From: Sapria himalayana
Taxonomy: Eukaryota > Streptophyta > Magnoliopsida > Malpighiales > Rafflesiaceae
Assembly: GCA_029783825.1 (NCBI GenBank)
Contig: JAREIK010001327.1
Location: 16,312-80,311, forward strand
Reading direction: 5' to 3'
Length of the DNA stretch: 64,000 nucleotides
The notes under the pieces are model-generated. The model saw only the letters and a list, made by a program, of their open reading frames with translations. It did no database searches and was not told where the DNA came from. The position numbers and the translations under genes are program-made. The number at the start of each line of letters is the position of its first letter. The stretch's first letter is position 1. Below, in pieces: positions 1 to 12,170 of this stretch.

Positions 1-580
1 CTACATCATTATATATTTATCAAAACATAGTTATTTTTTATTTATTTTGATTTAATTTGGTGGTTTAAATTTCTTACAGATATGGTACCACATTGTTTTT
101 CATACGAAGCTTGTATAAGTGAAAATATATTTACACACAAACATGAAGGACCGTGACTCAGACAGCATTTTCGCAGCGAAAAGTTAGTGATTGGAGGAGT
201 AGTAGTAGAGAAAGTAACATCAATGCATTGATAGATTATATTTTATCCACATTAGGTAGATGCATTGATTAATAAGATGTAATATAACTTTTATTATTTT
301 TTTGTTTTTGTTATTTAAAATATTGTATTAGAATAAGTTATTGAATGAATTTTTTTTTAAATTAAAATTTTTTTTATAGTTTCTATTTTTAGTAAATTTA
401 TTTTTAAAAATTAAATTGTTTAATTAAAATTTTTTAAAACTATATTACATTTAACTATAATTTTTGTTTGTTCATGTCTATAATAATTGTTTTTATATAT
501 CTGTGAATATGTTTATGTTTATCCAAAATTTTTGGGTAGAGTTTTAGCATATTATAGGTATGTAAAAGCCTATTATCATC
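1..580 (+). repeat. Partial CACTA right-arm unit (unit 0), cut by the window edge
   Basis: The block around 75-200 (a GATATGGTACC-like core, then CATACGAAGCTT and a GACTCAGACAGC-like stretch) recurs at about 1365-1480, 2550-2650 and 36575-36670. In the last case it sits just inside the right end of a complete CACTA element. This is therefore the right arm of the same family. The TAGCTAGGGAAA subterminal motifs expected downstream are missing. AT-rich sequence at 240-560 runs straight into the GC-rich tract. No gene is seen here. Confidence 0.6.
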
Positions 581-1110
581 AGAGGTAGCTGTGGTAGTGG
601 TGGTGGTAGTGGTGGCAGCAGTGTCAGTGATGGCAGAGGTGGCACAGCGGCACAAATGGCAAAGGCAGTGGCGCTAGAAGCAACTACAGTGGCAATGGCA
701 GGAGCAACGCCTACAGCGTAGTCAGTAGGGGTGGTAGCCATGGCAGTGGAGGCCGCGACTACAGTTGAGACATCGGAGGTAGTGGAGGCAGCAGCAGCTG
801 TTGCGACAGGAATGGCAATGGTAGCAGCTAAAGTGGCGAGGCAGCAGAGGAAGTGGTGGCATAGGAGGCAAAGGCAGCGGCAGCACCGGAAGTAGCAGCA
901 GTAGTGGCAGCGGAGGTAGTAGTGGCGGAAGCGGTCGCAATAGCATGCAATGGCGGTAGCGGTCGCAACGGCATGCAGTGGCAGCTCCGGCAGTTGGGGC
1001 AACAGTGGAGGCCACCATAGCGGCTAGCGGCCGTAACTTTGGCAGTAGTGGTGGCGATGGCAGCCGCTACAGTAGTAGTGGTAGGAGTGGCAGCGGGAGC
1101 AGCAGCAACA
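581..1110. repeat. GC-rich degenerate trinucleotide tract (GGT/GGC/GCA)
   Basis: About 530 bp of imperfect triplets (GTGGTAGTGGTGGC, GCAGCAGC and similar) stand out sharply from AT-rich flanks. A shorter relative of the tract lies at 2178-2295, directly after the degraded CACTA terminus of unit 1, so the tract belongs to the repeated unit. Open frames exist on the minus strand, but they show only low-complexity Leu/Pro/Ala/Cys composition and no domain. I read this as simple-sequence expansion, not as coding sequence. Confidence 0.6.
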
Positions 1111-2177
1111 ACACCTATTAAGATATATACACACGAATAAAGTCAGTATATACGTACATTTAATACTATAGTATTTTATGTAGGTATATACTAAGTATAT
1201 TTGTACTCAGTTTATATGTACACTTAATATTTCTATTTATATGTACATATACTATTGTAATATATGTACGAGTGAATTGTTAGTATATATTTTACATATA
1301 AACTATAGGATTATATACGTATCAAAACATATCTTTTTTTTTTGATTGAGTGGTTTAATTTTCTTACAGATATGATGCCGCATTTTTCCTCATACAAAGC
1401 TTCTATAAGTGATGGAATTTTTCACTAGACATTACGTGATGTGACTTGGACAGCTTTGTCGTAGTAGAAAAATGATGATCAGAGGAGTAGAGGTATAGAA
1501 AGCAACATTAATGAATGGATATATTATTCTTTATGCACTGTCAGTAGATACATTGATGAATAAAAATAAAAGTCTATTATTTTTTTGTTTCAATTATGTA
1601 AAATATTGAATTTGAATAAGATATTAAATGATTTTATTTTTTGTTTATAATTAATTATATATAGTTTCAATTTTTATTCAATATGATTTAAAAATAATAA
1701 ATTATTTAATTAAAAAATTTTAAAAATTTTAAAATTCTGTAAATATTTTTCAAATTAAAATAGCTAGGAAAAATTTCCTAGCTACATTAGCGAGGGAAAA
1801 ATCCCTCGCTAATTTAGAAAAGGAAATTTCCCTAGCTAATTTAGCTAGGGAAATATTAAAATTAGCGACATATATTCCGTCGCTAATTTTCTAATGCTAG
1901 GTACTTTAACTTGGGATTCAGCCATAATTATTTTAGTTTAGTGACGGAATACTTCATTTTTCTTGCTATTTTAGCAACAAAATTTTTCTTTTTTAGCGAG
2001 GGAATCTTCTTTCGCTAATTTTTTAGCTAGGGAAATTTCGTAGCTAAAATTTAGCAAGGAGCACTTTAGAAAGGAACACGATCCGTTGATATTCCTTTGC
2101 TATTTACCATTTAGCAAAGGAAATTTCCCATATAGATAAGGAATTGTCCCTAGCTATAAGGTATTTTTCTTGTATTG
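1111..2177 (+). repeat. CACTA right-arm tandem unit 1
   Basis: Order of parts: TATGTAC/GTATAT-rich stretch (about 1115-1340), GATATGATGCCGC block (about 1365-1510), AT-rich spacer, then subterminal motifs such as TAGCTAGGGAAA and AGCGAGGGAAA with their complements (1750-2160). The terminus at 2164-2177 reads TTTTTCTTGTATTG, one base away from a normal CACTA end (...TTCTTGTAGTG). The unit aligns closely and collinearly with 2296-3396, offset about 1.2 kb. Confidence 0.7.
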
Positions 2178-3396
2178 GTGGTAGTAGTGGCGACAGTAGT
2201 GGCGGCGACAATGGTGGCAATAGTAGTGGCATTCGTAGCGATACCAGCGATGACAACAGTGGCAAGAGCGGCAGTGAGAGCAGCAGCAAGAGAACCTAAT
2301 GAGGTATATACTTACGAATAAAGTCAGTAAATACGTACATATAATACTGTAGTATTTTATGTACATATATACTGAGTATATTTGTATTTAGTTTATATGT
2401 ACAGATAATACTACTATTTTTATGTACATATACTATAGTAATATATGTACGAGTGAAATGATAGTATATATTTACATATATACTGTAGGATTATATATGT
2501 ATCAAAGCATAACTTTTTTTTAAATTTGACCGAGTGATTTAAATTTTTGATAGATATGATACAGCATTGTTCCTCATACAAAGCTTTTATAAGTGATGAG
2601 ATTTTTCACTAGACAATACGTGTCGTGACTCGGACAGCTTTATCGGAATAGAAAATTGATGATCAGAGGAGCAGAGGGAGAGAAAACAACGTCAACGAAT
2701 AGATATATTATACTTTATGCACTATCGGTAGATACATTGAATAATAAGATTAAATAAAATTTTGTAATTTTTTTGTTTCAATTATGTAAAATATTGAATT
2801 AGAATAAGATATTAAATGATTTGATTTTTTGTTTATTATAAATTATTTATAGTTTCAATTTTTATTCAATTTGATATAAAAACATTAAATTATTTAATTA
2901 AAAAAGTTTAAATAATTTAAATTCTAAAATTAATTTTGAAATTAAAATATATAGGGAAATATCCATTACTATATTAGCAAGGGAAAAATACCTTGCTAAT
3001 TTAGCCAGGGAATTTTCACTATCTAATTTAGCTAGGGAAATATTAAAATTAGCGATAGATTTTTCATCGCTAAATTTATTTAGCTAGGGACTATATCCGT
3101 AGATAAAATTTATATACCAACACTTTAGTTAGGGAATCATTCGTCTTTATTTTCATTTAGCTACAGAAAATCTCATTTATCTTGTTATTTAGCTAGGAAA
3201 TTTTGTTTTTTTAGCAAGGGCTTTTTCCATCGCTAACTTTTTAGCTAGAGACATTTTCCGTCGCTAAATTTTAGCAAGAAGCACTTTATATAGGGAACCA
3301 ATACATCGGTATTCCGTCACTACATCCCGTTTAGCGATGAAAATACCCATTTAGCTTAGGAATTATCCCTAGCTATATGTGATTTTTCTTATAGTG
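2178..3396 (+). repeat. CACTA right-arm tandem unit 2, with terminus
   Basis: This is a second copy of the unit: short GC triplet tract (2178-2295), TATGTAC stretch (2305-2510), GATATGATAC block (2550-2650), AT spacer and TAGCTAGGGAA subterminal motifs (2945-3370). It ends TTTTTCTTATAGTG at 3383-3396. The reverse complement, CACTATAAGAAAAA, matches the right terminus at 37263. The bases after 3396 are not satellite but the interior-type sequence of another unit, so the copies form a concatemer rather than separate insertions. Confidence 0.72.
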
Positions 3397-3870
3397 GAAC
3401 AAGGGTTGCATAGATTGCAGTTATTCAATATTGTTATGCAAAAAATATTTTTCATCATCTTGTGTTGCACATTAGCATGGTGGGGTGCTCCATTTATTTA
3501 TGTTCAAGTTTCTTAAATATTTGTTGATGGTTACTACTGCTGATGATCAGCCTCTATTTCATCTGTCAGTTATTTTGTTAGCTTGTCAGTTTGGTCATGG
3601 CAGGGCAGAGTAACACCCTTATAGGCCTTGGTATTGGGAAAGAGTTTGTGCTGGAGGGGAGGCAAGATGTGAACTTTGATGGACCAAATTCTGGCTCGTG
3701 GATTGTATTACAGGTTTTTCGCTAAAAGTTTTTAGAGATATTTTCCTAAATTTAAATAATTTTTGCATTTCTTATTTATGTTGATAGTGAAGTTTTGTGT
3801 CATCCTTGTGAAGTATAAATGAGATAATACTAATTTGTTGCAGTTTTGTGTATCTGAGGCTATGTGATAA
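3397..3870 (+). pseudogene. Unidentified exon-like fragment plus intron-like sequence
   Basis: A frame open from 3582 to 3713 reads ...GKEFVLEGRQDVNFDGP...SGSWIVLQ and stops exactly at CAG|GTTTTT, a plausible splice donor. The following sequence (about 3714-3870) is AT-rich and intron-like. It is nearly the same as 35972-36120, where the preceding residues read GGP..SSSWLVFQ, a diverged copy of the same exon end. The sharing shows that the fragment is carried by the CACTA family. I do not recognise the parent protein. No start codon or complete domain is visible. Confidence 0.5.
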
Positions 3871-4029
3871 TATATGTAAATATAATACGACAATATATAC
3901 GTACATATATACTACAATACAAATGTATGAATATATTGAGTATATATCTACGTATATATTGAGTATATATGTACGTATATACTGAGTATATTGTATATAC
4001 GTACATATATACTCAGTATATACGTACAG
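3871..4029 (+). repeat. TATGTAC/GTATATAC palindromic repeats
   Basis: Alternating ATATATGTACGTATATAC and ACTGAGTATA motifs match the stretch at 36121-36530 inside the complete CACTA element. This segment grades directly into the GATA satellite near 4030 without a CACTA terminus, so the unit is truncated here. Confidence 0.6.
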
Positions 4030-4716
4030 ACATATACACAAATAGATAGATAGATAAACAAAGAGATAAACTGACAGATAGAAAGATAGAAAGAAAGATT
4101 GATAGACAAATTAATAGATAAATAGATTGATAGATAGACATACAAATAGACAGATACACAGACAGATAGATAAATTGATAGACAGACTGATGGACAGACA
4201 GATAGACAAACAAATATTAAGATAGATAGACAGACAGACAGATAGATAGATAGATAGATAGACATACAGATAGAAAGACATATAGAAAGACAGATAGACA
4301 GACGAATAGACAGACAGACAGATAGATAGATAGATAGATAGGCAGACAGATTGGCAGACAGATTGGCAGACAGATAGGCAGACAGATAAATAGAAAGATA
4401 GGCAGACATATAAACTAACAGATAGATAGACAGATAGATAGACATATAGATATATAAATAGTCAAAAAGATATGAGAGACAAATATACAGATAGATAGAA
4501 TGATAGATAGATAGATAGACATACAGATAAATAGACATATAGGTGAGACAAATAGACGGATAGATAGATCAAGAGATAGAAAGATAGATAGATAAACATA
4601 TATACAAAAAGATAGACTGACAGATAGACAGATAGATAGATAGATAGATAGACAGACATATAGACAAACATATAGATACACAGATAGACAGACAGAAAGC
4701 ATAGACAAATAGAAAG

Positions 4717-4782
<66 letters not shown>

Positions 4783-5686
4783 AGATAGATAAACAAACAG
4801 ATAGACATAATGATAGAAAAATAGATAGATAGATAGATAGACAAATATATAGACAGATAGACAGATAGATAGCTGACAGATAGACAGACAGATAGATAGA
4901 AAATAGTCATATAGATAGACAGATAGATAGTTAGACAGATAGATACATAGACAGACAGATAGACAGATAGATAGGAAGACAAATAGGCAGACAAATAGAT
5001 AGATAGATAGACAGAAAGATATGTGAGATAAATAGATAGATAAATTGATAGATAGACCGATAGATAGACAGATAGATAGACTGACATATAGACAGATAGA
5101 TAGACAGATATATAGATGGAAAAATAGATAGATAGATAGAAGATAAGTGAGACAAATAGATAGACAACTAGACAAAGAGATAAATAAACATGTAAATAGA
5201 TAAACAAATAGATAGATAGATAGACAGATAGTTAGTTAGTTAGTTAGTAAGATAAATAGATAGATACGCAGATAGATAGATAGGCAGATAGATAGATAGG
5301 CAGACAAATAGATAGATAGACAGACAGATAATCAGAATGAATTACAAATAAACAGACAGACAGACAAAAATATAGATGGATAAATAGATAGATAGATAAA
5401 TAAATAAATAAATAGATAGGAAGATAGATAGACAGATAGGTAGGCAAACATATAGCTAGATCGGTAGGCAGATAGATAGAAATAAAGACAGACAAACAAA
5501 TATATAGATAGATAGATAGACAAACATACAGATTGATGAGACAAATAGGCACACATATAGACAAATAGATAAATAGATATATATATATATATATAGACAT
5601 ACAGATAGTCAGACATTTAGATGGACAGATAGACAGACACATAGATAGACAAAAGGACAGACAGATAGCCAGATAAATCGAAAGAC

Positions 5687-5717
<31 letters not shown>

Positions 5718-8700
5718 CAAATAGATAGAGATGGATAGACAGATAGACTGACAAATAGACAGACATATATACAAATAAATAAATAGAAAGATAGATAGAT
5801 AGATAAACAGATATATAGATAGACAGATAGATATAGATATAGATAGATAGATAGATAAACAAGTAGTCAGAAAGATAGACAGATATATAAATAGATAGAT
5901 AGACAGATAGATAGATAGATAGATAGATAGATAAAAAAATAGATAGATAGATAGATAGATAGAAAAAAAGTTAGAAAAATAGAGAGATAGATTGACAGAT
6001 ACAAAGTTTGATAGACATAAAGATAGACAAATAGATAGATAGACAAATAGATATAAGATAGACAGTTAGATAGACAGTAAAATAGATAAATATATAAACA
6101 AAAAGATAGTTAGATAGATAAATAGACATCTAGATAAACAGATTAACAAATAGATTGACACACAGATAGAAAGATAAATAGACAGATAAACACCCAGATT
6201 TATAGACAGAAAGTCAGACAAATAGACAAACAAAAAGATAAATAAACATTTAGATAGATAGATAGACAGATAGACAAACATATAGATAAATAGAAATACA
6301 TATAGATCTTCAAATAGATAAACAAATAGACATACAGATAGACAGACAGATAGATAGTTAAACAGATATATGGGCAAATAGATAGACAGATAGATAGATA
6401 TTTAGACATATAGATAGATAGATATATAATATGATAGATAGATAGAAAATATAGATAGATAGATAGACTGATAGATTGATAAATAGATAGATAGATTGAC
6501 AGATAGATAGACAGACAGACTGAAAGATAAAATGAGAGATAGATGGATAGACACACAGATAGGAAAAAAAATAGGTAGACACATACGCAAATGGATAAAT
6601 AGGTAGATATAAAGATAGATAGATAGATAGACAGACATAAAGATAGACAGATATACATGCAGATAGAAATATAGATTAATAAACAGAGATAGATAGATAG
6701 CCAGATAGATAGACAGATAGATGGACAAATAGACAAATAGATAAATAGATAGATAATATACAAATAGATTGACATATATATAGATAGACAAAAAGATAAA
6801 GAGATAGATAGACAAATATATAGATAGACAGATAGACAAATAGTTAGACAAACAGACAAATAGATAGATAGAGAAATTAACAAACATAAAGATAGACAGA
6901 TAGATATATACACATACAGATAGACATATATAGATAGATAGATAGACAAATTGACATACAAATAGAAATATAAATAGACAACCAGATAGATAGCCAGATA
7001 GATAGCCAGATAGATAGATAGACTGACAGATAAATAGACATTTAGATAAATAGATATATAGATAGATAGATAAATAGATAGATAGAATATTGACAGATAG
7101 ATAAATAGAAAGATTGGTTGATTGATAGAAAGATAGACAGATAGATAGATAGTAAGATAGACATTCAGAAAGAATCATAGATATATAGATAGAAAAATAG
7201 ATTGATAGATAGATAGACAGACAGATAGATATATAGACAAATAAATAGATAGACAGATAGACAGCCAGATAGACAGACATATAGATAGAAAAATAGATAG
7301 AAAAATAGATAGATATATAGATTGACAGACAAACAGATAGATAGATAGACATATAGACATATAGATGCACTGACATATAGATAGACAAATAGATAGAGAT
7401 ATATATAGATAGATATATAGATTTATAGACAGATAACCAGATAGATAAGTTAGACAAATAGACAGATATATAGACAAAAAGATAAATAGATAGATAAATG
7501 GACAAATAGATAGATAGATACTTAGACATATAAATAGGCAAATAGTCATATAAATAAATAGACAGATCGACACATAGATAGATAGATAGATAGATAGATA
7601 GACAGATACATAGACACACAGATAGATAGACACATAGATAAATAATTAAATAGATAGATCAGATAGATAGACAGATAGATAAATAGATGGATAGACAAAT
7701 ATATATATATATATATAGATAACTAGACAGATAGATAGTGAGATATATAGACATACAGATAGGCAGATAAATAGACAGACATATAGATAGATAGATAGAT
7801 TGATTTATTGACAGATAGAAGAGACAAATAGGTATATAGATAGAAAGATAGAGATATTAACAAATAGATAGATAAATACATAGACATATATGAAGAAAGA
7901 TCTAAGACAGATAGAAAGACTTATAGATAGATAGATAGATGGAGAGATAGTCAAATAAATAATCATACAGATAGATAGAAATATAGACAGACAGACAAAT
8001 AGATTTATAGATAAATAGGCATATAGACATACATTTAGATACACGGCTAGACAGACAGATAGACAGACAGATAGAGAGATAGATAGACAGACAGATAGAC
8101 ATATAGATAACAAATAGGCTAACATACAGATAGACAGACAAAGAGACAGATTAACATACAGATAGACAGACAAAGAGATAGATTGACATACAGATAGATA
8201 ATTAAATAGAAAGATAGATAGATAGATAGAAACATAGATAGACAGACATATAGATAAACATATATAATGATAGATAGATAGACTGATAGATAGTTATTTA
8301 GACAAAAACATTGACAGATAGAAAGATAGATAGACATAAAGATATATATATATATATATTAAAATTGATAGATAGAAGATAGACAGATAGATATATAGAT
8401 AGAAATATAGATAGAAATATAGATAGATAGATAGATAGACAGATATACAAATATATTGACAAATATATAGATAGATAGATAGACATATTGATAGGGAGAT
8501 ATAATGACAAATTGACAGACATATAGGTAGACAGATTGAAAAATAGATAGACATATATATAGATAGACAATTAAACAAACAGATAGACATACACATATAC
8601 AAACAGATAGAAAGATACATATAAAGATAGATAGATATACAAATAAATAGATTGATAGACAAATAGATAGATAGACAGATAGATAGAAAGATTGACAAAT

Positions 8701-8821
8701 ATATAGCCAAATAGACATCCATATAGATAGATAGACAAACAAATTGAAAGATAGATTGATAGATAAATAGACAGACAGACAGATAGACCTACAAATATAT
8801 AGATAGATAGACACACAAATT
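4030..8821 (+). repeat. Degenerate GATA/GACA satellite, block I
   Basis: About 4.8 kb of imperfect 4-bp units, mostly GATA and GACA with AATA and GAAA variants, on the plus strand. It contains a pure (AT)n tract at 4720-4778 and a (TTAG)n patch near 5229-5250. Segments at about 4465-4625 and 5017-5215 align with 37682-37845 and 38265-38440 in block III, so a longer repeat order lies over the tetranucleotide. The minus strand (TATC/TGTC) has no inherent stop codon, which produces long Ser-Ile-Tyr-Leu frames without biological support. No gene is seen. Confidence 0.95.
4720..4778. repeat. (AT)n dinucleotide tract
   Basis: About 59 bp of uninterrupted AT dinucleotides within satellite block I. 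It is self-complementary and able to form a hairpin or cruciform. Confidence 0.95.
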
Positions 8822-11310
8822 GACCACAGACGTGCTTTCGTGCCTGGCCCGCTCGAGCCTGGCCTGGCCGTATGGGCCAGGCAAAAAAATTTTTTTTATT
8901 AAATTTTTTGTTTAAAATTTTATTTTAATTATATAAATTATTAAATTATATATAAAATTATAGATAATGTATAATATTATTTATTTATAATATGAAAATT
9001 ATTAAAATTTATCAAAATTACAAAGTTAAAATTTTTTTTATAATGTAATATAAAATTACTTTAAAATTTATTAGAATTATATAATATTGTTATAAATTTT
9101 TAAATGAAAAATTAAAACAAAAAAATAAATAAATCAATAAATTATGTTAAAAAAATTAAAAAGTAAAAAAACATAAGTAAACCAAATCATAAATAAAAAA
9201 TGAACAATCAGTCATTAGATACCGAAGGTCCGAACCAAATAAATTAAAGTTTTAACGTAACATATAAATAAAGCGTACAATCAATAAAAAATAAAACATC
9301 GAAATCAAAAATTAGTAGATCATCATCAATCGTCAATCGGCATATCATGAGCATCATCAGTCGCAACATCAAGATCAGTATCATATGGATCATCATCATC
9401 AGTAATTAATTCCTCCGCTATCGTGCTGGATGCGGCTGCAATCTCTGTCCCAGTCCCGGCTCCATCATGATCATGGATCCTAAACCTCGAATCCTTCCAA
9501 TCCTTCAAACAAGCCAAGGCCTCAAAAATATTTGGACATAATATTGATCTCCTATCCGAAATCTCGTTCATTGCAACAAAAAAAGTAGACTCCAATGCTA
9601 CGCTCGACACTTGAGGAGTCAGTAGATTTCGTGCCAACGTAGATGGCACGGGAAAGGTGGACTCATATGATTTCCACCACTATAATATATCATGATTCTT
9701 AGTATTAGAATGTGATAGGATTGACCAGTAATCGGTATCTAAGTACCGAGAAAGCTGCCTCCTATGTGATGGTCCATCCCTACGCTTCCCTCTCGCTAGC
9801 TGAATGAAAAAATTGTCATCTCCAAACAAGGTATCCATGTCCATAATCATAGTCTCACTACTACCACCACCATACCTAGTATCGTAGTATGTGAAGAGAT
9901 CAGTCAACTTCTCGTGAATGAACCCTTCAGGTGGCTCTTCCAGGTTCATGTACGAGGAAATCTAAGTCAGGGTGTTTTCTACCCCTTCCACCTTAAACCT
10001 AGGGTCCATGCATGCAGCGAGGCAATAAAGAGATGGAACGGTGGACTAGCACTATAAGTACTTCGTTTCCATCTCTGCAACCATATGGCTAAGTGTCGGG
10101 TCAGCTCGATACTTCCTAAACATGCTACTAATATTGCATATGCACCGGAGTGTAATGCAAGTCGTGGGCGTATAAATCGACGAACACATGTTCGTCATGT
10201 CATAAAAAATCTTCAGGAATTTCATAAATGAAATTCCTGAAGCCCAGTCAGTGTCGTCAATAATAAGTTCTTCACTCTTACTATTGACGTAGTCGGATAT
10301 CACGTGTTCGTATCCAACATATGATTCCAACATCAGGTACGTGTAATTCCAACGATGTATCACATCTGATTGGAATTTCTTCTTCTTAAGATTCGCAGAC
10401 AAACATAGACTACCAAACTCTTGTTGTCCGCGAGTAGTGCGAATATATTTTAGTGCATTACGTATATTATCCAACGTGGGGGAACACACATTCATACCTG
10501 CTTGAACAATCAGGTTAATCACGTGATACATGCATCTGACATGAAAAATCTTTCCTAATTGTGCGTCTCTAATATTCCTAACAAACATGTTAATCGCTAC
10601 TTCATTATTAGATGCGTTATTGAATGTGACACTAAAAATTTTATTTTTAATTTTATATTCCCTAAAGATTTTCAATATACACTCAAAAATGGTCGGGCCA
10701 TTATGAGGATGAAGAATCTCAGAGAATCCTAAAATTTTTTTATTCATTGTCCAGTTAGAATCTACATAGTGGCTGGTGAGACATGCATAAGATAATTCAT
10801 TGTGACTTATCCAGATATCAGAAGTCACAGACACCACTCCACTATATCCCATAAATTCATTAATTATTTTTTGTTTTTCTAACTTATATATTTTTAGTAT
10901 GGCATTCCTAGGTGTGGACTTAGGAATCCTATGATAAGTTGGCTGAAAATATGTCTGTTTGGTGTGCACTATCCTTGGATTTTCCGAAAATCTGATCGGA
11001 AGACCCATCAATGTGATAAGTCTGGTCATGCCGTCCCTACCCAAATCTCTGGAGTATATGAAGGGAGTAAACTTTGAAACTAGACTCGATCCAGTCTAAA
11101 ATAATGTAGTGCCAAGTTGGGTTTGCCTAGGATCTAATGGATCATGTTTTTTGGTGCACAATTCGGCATGCCTCTTAAGGTGCTAAGTCCCAAACGAACT
11201 CTTACATGTTAAAAGTCTCATCCAATTTTGCATGGTGCCATTTCTTCTTCCTCACCCCTAACATTTTTTTTGTTTTACTATATTAAAATGTGTCCAAACT
11301 ACAGAAGTCC
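8822..11310 (-). mobile_element. hAT transposon copy 1, left tip missing
   Basis: The segment is homologous over its whole length to 31420-33935. It starts inside the GC-rich left end (ACGTGCTTTCGTGCC at about 8831, equivalent to about 31425), so roughly 50 bp including the terminal TAGAGGTG are absent and satellite abuts directly. An AT-rich 3' region (8885-9310) precedes a transposase pseudogene read leftwards. Homology to copy 2 stops near 11310, where copy 2 passes into its GC-rich right end but this copy passes into unrelated AT-rich DNA. Both borders are therefore rearranged. Confidence 0.8.
9326..11245 (-). pseudogene. hAT transposase pseudogene (RICESLEEPER/DAYSLEEPER-like), copy 1
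   Basis: In order on the minus strand: a degenerate BED zinc finger (LTCKSSFGT, a stop, then HLKRHAELC) at about 11150-11230. Next comes the RNase H-like core at about 10052-11044 with SDIWISH, TFNNASNN, VRCMYHVINLIVQAGM and RWNYTYLMLESYV. Last is the C-terminal dimerisation region at about 9330-9700 with STLARNLLTPQVSSVALES and FEALACLKDWKDS. A live protein would bind the terminal repeats and perform hairpin-forming cut-and-paste transposition in the nucleus. At least four in-frame stops occur, including near 11185, 11104, 10050 and 9678. The position normally Asp in hAT 'DNA' is Asn. No function is expected. Confidence 0.88.
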
Positions 11311-11979
11311 TCATAGTTTTTTGTTTTATTGAAGTTTGGGTTGAGAACACTGGAGAAACCAAAGTTTCAGCAGCCTCATACCTCTGTGTAATATTTTCCT
11401 TTTCTAAATTTAAATATGTTTCATTAGTATATATCATTTTTAAGATTTTTGTTAATCAGAATAGTTATTTAGAGACTAGATGACTGATTTTAAAATTTTC
11501 TATTTTTGGTCTAGAGAGAGATACTAGAGAGAAAGAGAGTAAAAAAAACTTAAAATAAATTACTCGGTAAAAGAAATGAGCTCGGTCACATGCACGGTGC
11601 ACCACAGTCAAGCTCAAAATTCAAAACTCAAGTTGAGATTCCTGAAAATCCAAGCCGAATGTCGAAATCCCGAGTCCCGAGAGAGATGAGCAATATTTTT
11701 GAGAGAGAAAATGTGAGATTTGAGAGAAAAAATGTTTATGAAAAACATAAATATTTTAGAGAGGGGGGGGGGGTGAAATTTATAGAATAAAAAAAAAAAT
11801 TTTTTTTTTAAAATTCATTTTTTTTGAAATTTTTTTAAGGGTCTGAATCATGAGGGCCGTTGTATTCTGCCCCCCCTAGCCGTTGGAGGCGAGATCCAAT
11901 AGCTGAAATTTTAATTTTTTTTTTAATTTTTTTTTTGCCTGTTGGTGGGGGGGAGGGGGGGGGGGGATTGTGTCAACTC
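11311..11979. other. AT-rich and homopolymer-rich spacer, no gene seen
   Basis: The segment separates the hAT remnant from the GC-rich patch. It has GAGAGA-rich stretches (11510-11560, 11680-11770), poly-G runs at about 11764-11773 and 11945-11966, and poly-A/T runs near 11790-11830. Short plus-strand frames are present but show no recognisable domain. Confidence 0.5.
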
Positions 11980-12170
11980 AGGGGACCGCGGGTCGGGTCC
12001 AATCAGACCCGACCCGTGGTCTTTTTTGTGAGAGGGGCGAAGCAAGGGGACACGGGACGATCCCATTCCTGTGTGTCATGCCACTGGCACCGAACCGTAC
12101 CTGGTCAGGCATGGCACGACACGGGCCAGGCATGGCACGGCACGACTCGTGCCTTGCCCGGGCACTGGAT
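11980..12170. mobile_element. GC-rich hAT-end-like patch
   Basis: The stretch holds the inverted motif GGGTCGGGTCC/AGACCCGACCC and repeated CATGGCACGACACGGGCC/CACGACTCGTGCC motifs. These are like the GC-rich right end of the hAT element at 33935-34095 and the MITE at 24562-25034. It joins the TNP2 pseudogene abruptly at about 12170. It may be the displaced right end of hAT copy 1 or a separate truncated element. No terminal TAGAGGTG/CACCTCTA is present to decide. Confidence 0.45.

Noticed and set aside
544..1018. Minus-strand frames over the GC-rich triplet tract, rich in Ala, Thr, Leu and Pro
   Set aside because: Low-complexity trinucleotide repeat. Overlapping frames are equally open, and a relative of the tract exists as part of a transposon repeat unit.
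4030..8821. Dozens of overlapping minus-strand open frames with Ser-Ile-Tyr-Leu-Cys-Val composition, here and in the other satellite blocks
   Set aside because: TATC repeats contain no stop codon in any frame, and several frames are open at once. There is no domain, start context or codon bias.
4030..8821. Possible CRISPR-like or regularly spaced array
   Set aside because: Units are short, imperfect tetranucleotides without conserved repeats separated by unique spacers, and the genome is that of a plant.
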